A stretch of DNA of 64,000 nt, taken from NCBI GenBank assembly GCA_022510725.1, contig JAFLSW010000001.1:294150-358149 (forward strand), given 5' to 3'. The stretch comes from Lachnospiraceae bacterium. Lineage in GTDB: Bacteria > Bacillota > Clostridia > Lachnospirales > Lachnospiraceae. A program made the translations under genes and the position numbers. Below are positions 50,554 through 62,500 of this stretch, piece by piece; the first letter of the stretch is position 1, and every line of letters begins with the position of its first letter. The notes beneath the pieces were generated by a model that was not told the DNA's origin, did not search any database, and saw nothing but the letters and a program-made list of their open reading frames with translations.

Positions 50554-53500
50554 TGAAAAGATTCATCCATAGAAGCATAGCGATCATATTAGCTGTAACA
50601 ATGCTGCCTTTTGCGTCATTTGCAGATGCAGGAGTGATCAAGGCATATGCGGCAGCGCCTTCCTTATCCCAGAATGCCACAGTGCAGCCGGAAGAAACAA
50701 CGGAAGCGGCAACATCAGATAGTACAGATGAAAGCGAATCGATAGAGGAAACTGTCACAGAGACAGTAGCAGTACAGGATGAAGTGCCTGTTGCCATAGC
50801 AGAGGAAGAAGAGATCACAACCCATGGAGGGGAAGAGATCGATGCCTTTGTCAATGCATACTTAAAGGATCCGGAGGCATGGGAAGCAGAACATCCTGAG
50901 ATATCCATAGAGGATGTAACGGTGGAACAAGACCGGACTTTGGATGAAGATCTGGTGGTAAAAGACTTATATTTAAATAATGGGCAGTTAGCGCTAAACG
51001 GACACACGCTATATGTATGTGGAGATCTGTATCAAACTGGCGGTGAACTGCTTTTGGAAGGAGGAAAAATAGTCGTATTGGGTGACTATGATCTGGAAGC
51101 AGAAGGACAACTGACCATGTCAAATGAGGCAGACTATATATTGGTCATGGGTGCATTCCACATAGAATCCGATAAAACAACCATTGCATTCCAATATGGC
51201 AGCATGGAAGTAAAAGGAAATGTTGTACTGGTTGGACCGATTCAGACAGGAGAGCCTCATCGTTTTATCCTTTCCGGAGAAGAGGAGCAGCATGTAAGCT
51301 TATTAAACGATGCTTCTTTTGGAACGCTGGAACTGCAAAATTACAGTGAAAAAGGTGTGATCATAGATACCTATGCCAGATGGGAAAGGCTGATCACAAA
51401 CGGATGCAGCCTTACCCTGCCTGAAGTGGTACAGAATGCAGACCGTACCCTGCAGGAGGATGAGACTATTCCCGGAGATTATGTTATCGAAGGGGGAAAC
51501 TTGGATCTGAATGGTCATACCTTAACGATAGAAGGCAGTCTTATCCAAAGCAAAGGAAGGATTGATATAAACGGCGGCAGCCTGATCATAGAAGGGGATT
51601 ATCGCAGACAGAGCCGGACGAAAAACGAAGATGGCGGATATGAGTATGGTGTTTGTGCGGGGAACTTATGGATGGGAAACGAATCGGATTATATGCTGGT
51701 CATGGGGGATTTTTATGATTATCCCACTGGATCCGCTTATGTGAGTCTTGGTGCCGGTTGTTTGGAACTAAAAGGCAGTTATTATCAATTGAATGAAACT
51801 ACATCATATTCATTTTCTGCATATGGCTCTCATACTTTGCTGTTGAGCGGAGACGGCAAGCAGGTCCTTTCATGTCCAAATGAGTATGAAAAGAGACTCC
51901 GCATCTATAATCTGGAAATAACCAATACTTCTGAAGATGGTGTTTTATTTCAAGGGTGTGTTGGGGTAAAAGGACTATGTAATTCTGAAAGAGATAGCCG
52001 TATAGAAGGTATTATATACAAAGAAAGCAATTTTCTCCTTAATAGTTGGGGCAGTTTCTATAATGGCGACATAGCTATATATGACAGTAGTTCGTTAAAC
52101 AGTCCTTTTGAAATAGGCGGAGATTTGTATATGCAGCGTATGTTTAGGGTATACGCTGACCTGACTGTTGACGGCAATATATACATGTATAATCATGACA
52201 TATATAATGACGATGTGGGCATAAATCTATATGCTGCCAGATTGATCGTAAAAGGGAATGTAGAAGCAAAAAATGATACTCATTACAACGGAATATATAT
52301 GCAGTCAAGTTCTTCCTATGTCCTCATAGAAGGAGATTACATTCTGCATAAATTTAATGGTAGATGTTATTCTGCCTATGGTACCCTTGAACTAAAAGGT
52401 AATCTGATCACCTATGGCAGTCTCTACTTAGATTGCACACTACTTTTAAGAGGAGATAAAAAACAGGAAATTAGTGTTTCCTCGGATACCTATATCAAAA
52501 ATCTGGTCTTGTATAATACCAGTGAAGAAGGGATTTGTTTCAAAAGTTGGGTTGACTATGGGACAATGTATAATGCTACCGGATGTAAGACTACTTACTT
52601 TGATCTGACAGCCATAGGTGGGTTTACCCTGACAAACGATCTGACCATTGATAGAAGTGTCGTGATGAACTACGGTACCATGGACTTAAACGGACATACC
52701 CTGCATATCACAGGAGATCTGATCCAGCTAGACGGTACCATGGATATCAATGGTGGAAGCCTCATTGTAGACGGCGGCTATTATCTGGGGAATCCGGAGA
52801 CCATGTGGGATGAAAGTGCACAAGAGTCTTCTGTAGGCTACCTGTTTATGGATGATCCGGATGATTATGTGCTGGTAAAGGGAGATTTTCTCATAACATT
52901 TGGTATTACCTATATTTATCGAGAACCTTATTATTCCACCAGGAGTATCCTTACGGATGGTGTATTGGAGGTAAAAGGAAATTTTCTTCAAAAAGAAAGC
53001 ACAGGGCAAAGCTTCAAAGAAAGCAGTTTCCCTGCCTCAGGAAATCATACGGTTATTTTAAGCGGTGAAGAAGGACAGACTGTCTGGTTTTCGGTTACGG
53101 ACAAGGAGGGCTCCCGTTTCCATAACCTGCGGATAGAGAATACCAGCGAGGAAGGCATCACCTTTAAAGGGGTACCTTGTGTAGCAGGAACAGTATACGG
53201 TGGCGGCAGAGAAAATCATATCAAGGGTTCCATAGCCCTGTCTTCTTTAGATCAGATCAATGAAGACTATTTTGCCGGGAGTATTACAAACAGTGGTACC
53301 ATGACCATTGATTCGGACAAGGGGATTGGCGGAGATTTCATTATAACAGGTGGTTCAACTACAAACAGCAATGTGATCATTAAAAACAGCCGACTAAAAA
53401 TAGATGGTAATCTGGTTCTGAAAGGCATTCTTGAACTTTCAGAAGCACAGGTAGAGGTTTTGAGAAATGTATCTATCAGTCAACCTGAAAGTATTTATAC

Positions 53501-56500
53501 ATATTATGGCATCCTGATGGAACATGACAGTGATTATCTTTTAGTGCATGGAGATTTCAGGAAAGAAGACAATGATTCCGCGTTTACAAAAGGTACACTG
53601 GAAGTAAAAGGAAATTACACCGACACCAGTACGGATACCTACGGCACAGGTCATCGTGTACTTCTTAGCGGGAGTAAATTGCAGACAGTTGATGCAGAGA
53701 ATGTAACCTTTGGCACGCTGGAGCTGCAGAACCACAGCATGGCAGGTGTCTATTCGGAGACACCCATAAAAAAGAATAAGCTGATCCTAAACGGATGCAG
53801 GCTGACCATAGGAGACGGCAGCGGTATTTATGGATTCACTCTGACAGAGGATTATATTGCCGCAGGAGATATGACCTTATTGGATGATACGCTGGACCTA
53901 AACGGCCATACCCTGACTGTACAAGGCGATCTGATTCTGCAGGGCGGCGAAGTGGATATCAACGGCGGAGAACTGATCGTAGAAGGAAACCTCCGCTACC
54001 AGTCCCGTAAGTTGGATAAAACAGATGAAAGCTTAGGCAAATATCTATATACTCCCGGCTACGGACATCTCATCATGGATGAAAAAGAAGATCGGGTTAC
54101 CGTAAAAGGCGATGTGATCGCACAGGCGGGAGAAAGCATTCTGGGAGACCTTAGTCTGGGTACGGTAAAACTGTGGGGAGACATCCGCCAGATAGGGGAT
54201 CACGCCCTTATCTTTGATAATCAGGTAGTTTTTGTAGGAGGCAAAAAGCAAACCGTTTACAGCGATGCACAGATCACATTTCAAAAAATCGCAGTGTCAA
54301 AAAGCGGCAAAGAAGGCGTTGTCTTTATGGACGATACCTTGGTAAAGGGGACAATTGAAGATCCTGATAAGAAAATAACAGGAAGCGGTGCCTTGATCAT
54401 AGCCGATATGAGTCAGCTGGTATCCGGATATTTTGGTGGGAATCTGATCTTGGAAGGAAACAGTTCTTTGGAAGGTTCTATAGAGATCGGAGGGAATCTG
54501 ACCATAGCAGAAGGAAGCAGCTTAGACTGTATGGATCAAAGCCTGCGGACAGCAAACTTGATCGTAGACGGCACCATAGATACGAAAACGGCTTTGATCA
54601 TCATAGAAAACAATCTGACCGTTCAGAATAATGGTCTGTTCATAATGACAAATGACTCTTATGTTCTTGTGAAAAAGAATGTGAGCTTTACAGGTCCGGT
54701 TGATCATGAGGGCTATTTAACAAAAGGCACATTGGAGATCCTGGGAGATTTCACTGATTCCGGGTGGAATAGAACCTTTATCGCCACAGGGGACCATTAT
54801 ACCATCTTTAGAAAAAGGAATATTTCTCCGGGAGAGAGCACCAGACAGAGCATGAATATTGACAGTCCCAATTATACCCACTTTGCCAAATTGGAATTGA
54901 CAAAAGATCTGCTTAGCATCAATTATCAAGAAGGTGGTTATCGGATGGTTTATAGCCCTGATCGCATTGCAGATGAGGTCATTCTGATTTCTCTGGATGC
55001 CATCATACCGGAGCCCATTTCTTCTCTTACGGCACAGGAGGTAACGGTTACTTCCGCTTACTTAAGCTATGCAGGAAACTGGGAGGAGGATATTGTAAAA
55101 GGCTTTGTCATCTTCAGGGACGGCGTAAAAGTAGGAGAGACCACAGAGACCGGTTATCGTGACACGGGGCTTATGCCCGGACACACCTATACCTATCAGG
55201 TATATCCTTTTAACAAGGATAAGACCTTGGCGGCGTCCTCTCCCTCTTATGTGGTAGTCACGCCGGAAGATATGGATGCACCTTCGGCACCTGCAAATCT
55301 GGAAATAACCAAAAGGACCGGATCTGCCATAACCCTTTCCTGGAGCGGGGCAAGAGATAATGTAGGCGTGGAAGGATATCGGCTGTATCGGGATGAGACG
55401 CTGATCTATGAAGGAACAGACTGCACCTATAAAGATACAGGCCTAAAAGAAAATACACTGTACACCTATTATGTTATCGCTTATGATGCCGCAGGATGGG
55501 AGTCTGCAAAAAGCGATAGGGCAGACGGTGCGGTTTTCATGCCTAAGATCACATCGGTTTATCCGGAGGACTATGCCATCATAGGCGGTGACAGCGTCAG
55601 ACTGGAAGTTCGGTTTGCCAATGATGGAAACAGTAAAGGCAATGCTGTTTTGATGGAATATTATGATCCTGATGCAGAGCAGTTTATATCCATAACCCAG
55701 TCTCCTTTGGGGCAGAAGAACTATGACAGGGAGAATCTGTATACATTTTATGAATGGGATATTAGAAACCTTACTTTTGACGGAGATATGGATGTCAGAT
55801 TTACGGTTACCGATGAAGATGGAAACAAAAAAGAGCAGATCGTTACCTATACCTTGGACAGGACGCCTCCTAAAGCGCCGGAAAGCATTAGTGCAGAGGA
55901 TGACGGCGGAACGGCGGTTATCTCCTGGGTCATTAGTGCAAGCGGTGACTGTGTGGGATATGAGCTTTACAAATTAAATAAAGATACCGAGAAAGCGGAA
56001 GGCTGCATCGCATACATTGAAGGCAGAAACTCCGGCTGGTACCGGGATGAACAGGTGGAAGACGGAACCAATTATGCTTACTATGTGCGTGCGGTGGATG
56101 CTTTTGGACAAAAAAGTCCTATGTCCGATGTCGCCAATGTATTCATAGAGGCGGACACAAAAGCACCCCGTGTATCCGGTATGAAACCGGATGCAGGAAA
56201 AGTCAATAAGATAACAAAACTGGAGATCACGGGAAGCGACAACAGAGGCGTAGACGCTTTTGACCTGTATATCAGGGCCTGGGGAGAAGAAGAGTGGAGC
56301 TTTTTGACCAATGTAACCGCAAAGGATAATGAAGGAAGCTTTGATTGGGATACCACTCTGTATGAGGAAGATACCTACTATATCAAGGTGGTAGCAAAGG
56401 ATAAAAGTGGAAATGAAAGCGTAGATCTGTTCCAGCGCAGATATGAGGTGGATAACACCGGTATTGCCAAAATAAGACTTCTGGATCCTTCCGTAGGAAG

Positions 56501-59500
56501 CACCATGATCCAGCTTGCCTGGGAGGATGTGACAGAGTCTGACTTTGGGTGGTTTATCATAGAAGAACTGGTAGGAGAAGAATGGAAAACTGTGGGCAGG
56601 GTTTCCGACAGGCTGGGTTATCGCATCGAAAATCTGAAACCGGAGCATACCTATACCTACAGAGTGACCGGCGTAGACCATCTTGGCAATGTGGGCATCC
56701 CCTCAGACAGGATCAGTGTGACCACTCTGTCAGATACGGCAGCCCCTGTTATTACAGCTATTTTTCCCATTTCCTCTTTCTATAAAGACACCATCAGTCT
56801 GTCCATGCAGGTGCAGGATAATGCCGGCGTATCTTATGGAAGATTTTCTTACAGCGTCAGTGGAAATACTTTGGCCGGGGGAGAAGAATTTGCAGAGATC
56901 GCAGTCATAGAAGGCAGTGGTGCGGCAAAAGAGACGCTTTCCTATGTATGGGATATTTCCGCCCTTCCGGAAGGGGAGATAACAGTCCGCTTTGAGGCAT
57001 GGGATACGGCAGGACTGCATAACGCTTTATATGAAGATGCCCAGATAGAGAATAAATATATCATTGACAGACAGCCGCCTGAACAGGTAACAGGCGTTAC
57101 GATCCTGTCGGAAGAAGGTGCCGTGGTTGTATCCTGGGACAGCGTCAGTGATAAGGATGTGGCATCCTATGAGATACAAAGAGCGGTGGCAGATGAGGGT
57201 ATATATCAAACCCTGGGAACCACCGGCAATATCCTATACTATTATGATGCCGATGTAAAGCAGGGGGTGGCATACAGCTACCGCATTGCGGCAACAGATA
57301 TAGCCGGGAATAGGGGCGAATTTTCCAAAGAAGTTATCGGCACGGTAAAACCGGATGAAACCGCTCCCATTGTAACAGGTATTTCTCCCACAGATTCCAT
57401 GATCGGTTCCGATCCCACCTTGAAAATACTGGTAACCGATAATGCGGCCTTAGCTTCTGTCAGCATCGAGTACAGGGAAGAGGACAGTCCGGTCTTTAAA
57501 GAAATTGAGACCATCACCCTGTCGGGAAGGGCAAGCTATCAGGAATTCACATGGGATACCCTTGGGTTAAAAGAAGGCGTGAACTATGAGATAAGGGCAA
57601 AGGCAGCAGATACAGCCGGAAATGAAAGCGAATATGCTTATAAAACCTATCAGCTGGATCTGACCCCTCCGAAAAAGCCGGAAGTAACGGCACAAACCGG
57701 AAGCTTTCGGATAGAACTATCCTATACGGAAAATGAGGAAGAAGACTTTCGGTGTTATAAGATATACCGCCGTGCCTATGGAGAAACAGAGTATGCCTGC
57801 ATTCAGGCTACCACCCAGAATACTTTTATCGATGAAGTGCCTGAAACGGACACCATGTATTACTACAAAGTGCGGGCATACGATATCTATGACAATTACA
57901 GTGAATCGGAATCGGTGGTTTCCTACGCCAACCATGTGGATCAGATTGCTCCGGTTGCAGACCTGCCGGATACCATCTTTGGATTTACGGGAATGGAGAT
58001 TGCCTTTGACGGAACCCTGTGCAACGACAATGTCCGCATTAACCGATACAGCTGGGATTTTGGAGACGGCACCGGAGCAACCGGCGTGCGCCCTTTCCAT
58101 ACATATGAACAGGCAGGGATCTATACCGTTACCTTGACTGTTTCCGATGCCAATGGAAATGAAGCCATGACTATGTCCAATGTACAGATCATGGATAAGA
58201 GCAATAACGGCTCTAGCGTGATCCGCGTCCTTTCTCAGGACGGTAATGCCATAAGCGGCGCCTATGTCTATCTGAAAATGGGAAATAACGAAGAAGATAT
58301 CTTAAGACTCAGAACAGATGTGAACGGCGAAGTGCGCATACTGGGCAAGACCGGTGTATATGAATATGCGGTATATGCACAGGACCATATGCCTGCAGAT
58401 GCCACATTCCGTATCAGCAATTATGAGACATTGGAAGAAACCATTACCCTAAAAAGAGGAGATGTGGTGACCGGAAATCTCACGGTAAAACGGTTGAACC
58501 TGGATGAACTGGTTGAAATGGGTGTGGATTTGTCTGCGCCGGAGAACTATCATACCTTCCGTTTTCAGGTGGAATTATGGTTTGCCGGACGGCCCCTGCC
58601 TGTCATCATGGATGTAACGGAAAACATGGACGGCATTCGAAAGACAGACAATGTCAACACAGGAAAAAGCATTGGCTCCTACACAGAAGGCGACAGCACC
58701 ATAGAGGTGGAATTGATCACACCGGAAATAACCATAGAGGAGGATGATGTTGCGCCTAAATACGGCATTACCTATTTACAGACCACCCAGTCTGTCAGCT
58801 GGTTAAAGGATATGTATGATGTGCAGCTTGGCATCATCAACAATGCCGACAGCGGTTTTGTCATTACCAATGCATCCGCCACCATAAATCTGCCCGACGG
58901 ATTGAGCCTGGCAGCAACCAAGTCGGGTCAGACTACGACCACCAGGCTTCCGGATCTGGACGGCCAGGAAAGTGCATCTGCTTCCTGGGTCATCAAAGGC
59001 GATAAAACAGGAGAATATCGTTTGAGCGCATCCTTCCATGGGGTGATGCAGCCCTTTGGAGCGGATATGGATGCCCAGTTTGAAACAAAGGCAAATGTGG
59101 AAGTACCGGGCGGAGAAGGTCTGCACATTTATGTTTATCCGGAGGATGCCTATTATCCAGGAGAAGACTATTATATCCAATTTGTCATTGCAAATGAATC
59201 AGCTCGGGAATTTTATAACCTAAAGACCACTTTGGGAGAATATATCCAGCCTGAAAAAACAAGAGTAGCCATTATTAAGGATGTCAATACAGGCAGTGTC
59301 CTTAGAAGTGAACGTAGCAACAGTGGTCAAACATACCGGTCCGCTTCTGCGGCACAATGCAGGCAGATCCCCATCATGTACGACGGAGACATTGTGGATG
59401 TTGGTGTGTTTGCGCCGGGAGATGCTATTTATGCTACCTATTGCCGCAAAATGGGTAATTGTTACAGCGATGATATCTATTATGAACTGGTGGATTCTCT

Positions 59501-62500
59501 GGTTTCATCCATAGAAGGAGAAAATTTGGGTGTAGAAGTCAGTCTTTCGCCCATACCCAGCCATGTCTATAAATACATCGTGATCACCGGCACCAGACGG
59601 TATGATCCCGCTGCCGATATGGATGAATTCAATGAACTGATGGGCGATCCCATTGATATGTCCACAGGTGCCTTTTTGCAGGAACTTCAGACCATCAGCT
59701 TAAACGGAGGAAATGGCCTGACTTTTGACTTACAATATAATTCTGCCCTGGCTTCCATAGAAGGTGAAGCGGGATACGGATGGAGCCATGATTATGAACA
59801 GCGGATAGAAGATCATGGTAATAGTCTGACTTTGTATATGAGCCCTTATTCTACGGCAAAATTTGTTAACGAAGAAGCGGATTCCGATATTGCATACGGA
59901 ACCCTGCAGGATGATGTGATCGTTCTGGACGGAAAAGCGGAGTATACAGGAAACTATTATCCGACCGGAGGAGCCCTGGAAGGCTGGGTGATCGAAAAGA
60001 GCGAAAACGGTTATGATGTAACGGATTCGGAAAACAGTCATTATCTCTTTGACTCGGAAGGAAGATTGATCAGCATAGAAGATGTAAGCGGACAGAAAGC
60101 GACTTTGACCTACGGGGAAAGCTCCATGAGGATAGAGGATGAGCAGACGAAAGAAAGTCTGACGATCTCCTATGACGAGGAAGGCTATATCAATCAGGTA
60201 AGGGACCATTTGGGCAGGACTGTTACCCTGACACACAATGGCGGCAATCTGACAGGAATCGCCGGCCTGACCGGAAATACTTCTTCTTATGCTTATGACG
60301 GATTTCATCAGATGATCAGCGCAACAAATGCAGACGGACTGACTTATGTAAGAAATACCTATGATGAATATGGACGGGTATTGACTCAGGAGGAAGCAGG
60401 AAAAGCCGGTGTAACCAGGATCACTTATGAAGATACAGAGGAAGGCGGGGTATTGATCACTTTCCGAGATGGAGAAGGGGCAGTCATGTCCGTCATCACC
60501 AATAAAAAGGGCGAAATGATCAAAACGGTGGATATAGACGGTTCCACCACAGAATATATCTATGACTCTCATGGCAACCTGTTGGATGAGATCGATCCCT
60601 ATGGCAATACCGTTATGTACCAGTATGATGAAAACGATCAGATGATCGCCACCTATGATACCGCAGGTAATGTGACCTTTACGGATTATGATGAAAGCGG
60701 AAATCCCATTCGGGTATACAGTAAAGGACAGGGTACGGCCTTTTCCTACAACAGTCAAAACCAACTGATCCGCAGTGTGGATCCTTTGGGAAAAGTGACG
60801 CTTTATTCCTATGACAGCCGGGGAAACCTGACAAAACAGCATACAGAAGGAAAAGGAACACTGATGTATGAGTACCGGGATGGACATCTGACTGCCCAGA
60901 CGGATGAAAACGGAAATCGTACCACCTACGGATATGACAGCTATGGCAATATCAATCAGGTAACGGATGCCATGGGCAATGTAACCCTGTACACTTACGA
61001 TCAGGCAGGGCAGTTGATCAGCGAGACCAGGGCAGACGGCGCCGTTGTGACCTATGAATACGATAAAGTGGGTCAGCAGGTTAAGAGCACCATGACAGCT
61101 CCTGACGGCACAAAAAGAAGTCAGCGTTTTGCCTATGATGGAGCAGGAAGGCTTACCCAGCTTATAGATGAGGCGGGTAATATCACTACCTATACCTATG
61201 ATAGCTATGGCAATAAGACTTCCACCCTTTATCCGGACGGAACCAAGGACACCTTTATTTATGACCTGTCAGGAAATCTGATCAAGAAGACCACGGCAGC
61301 CGGTATGGTAACGGAATACACTTATGACTTGAACCACAACATGCTTTCCGAGACCACAGACGGCACTATGGTCAGATTTGAATACTATCCCAACGGAAAG
61401 GTACACAAACAGATCATGCCCGACGGTCTGACCTATACCTACAGCTATGACAATGCATGGAACTGTGTATTGATTTCTGACAATACAGGAAGGGGTACCA
61501 TCTATACCTATGACCTCATAGGAAACTGCACCATGGAAAGGGACTCCCTAGGCAATACGGTTTACTATGAATATGATGTCTATGGCAGATGTATCAAAGT
61601 GACAGATCCTAACGGCAATACGACCCGGTATGACTATGATAACAACGATAACTGCATCAGGCAGACTGATGCCTTGGGCAATGTTACCTACATGACCTAT
61701 GACAGCTTAAACCGCCTCGTTAAGACCAGCATGCAGACAGATGATGGTGAGATCACAAACACCTATGTCTATGATGCCATGGGAAGAACGGTAAGCGTTA
61801 CTGACGGCGAGGGCATAACCGTTTACATGACCTATGATGCCTTTGGCGGGCTGCTGACCACAATGGACGGAGAAGGAAACATTGTAGAGACCAATACCTA
61901 TGACAGCCTGGGCCAGGTTGCCCGTACCGAGGATGCCTTGGGAAATGTCACAACCTATACCTATGACAGGATGGGAAAAGTAACGGAAGCCATCGGATAT
62001 CTGGGAACCGACAGACAGGAAAAGACTGACTACAGCTATGATGCAGACGGAAGGATCCTGGCAGTAACGGATAATGCAGGCAATATAACCAGGGCAGCTT
62101 ATGACGGAAGGGGGAATGTGCTCTCCGTTACCGATGCCATGGGAGGCACTACTTCCTACAGCTATGACTCCATGAACCGTGTCACCCAGGTGATCAATGC
62201 CATCTCTGCCAAGGAGACCTACACCTATAATGCAAGGGGACTTTTGGCGGAAGCAAAAGACAACGCAGGAAACACCACGGAATATATTTATGATGACATA
62301 GGACGGATCACTCGGAAAAAGGATGCCCTTGGCACCATCAGCTATACCTACGATAAGAACGGCAATGTACTGACCGTCAGTGACAAGAACGGTACCATTA
62401 CCCGTACTTATGATGCCCTAAACCGGGTAACAAGCGTAACGGATCATCAGGGCAATACCATATCCTATGGCTATGATCAGTTAGGAAACCGGATCAGCAT

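Noticed and set aside
55723-59514. Several short plus-strand ORFs within the giant gene region (55723, 56549, 57733, 59281)
   Set aside because: They are out-of-frame overlaps of the continuous 50553 frame and lack ribosome sites.
59730-60887. 385-codon minus-strand ORF opposite the YD repeats
   Set aside because: It is the antisense shadow of the repetitive toxin frame, whose biased codons (tat gat, gga aat) leave the reverse frame open; the translated product is rich in Ile, Phe, Cys and His without domain logic and has no ribosome site.
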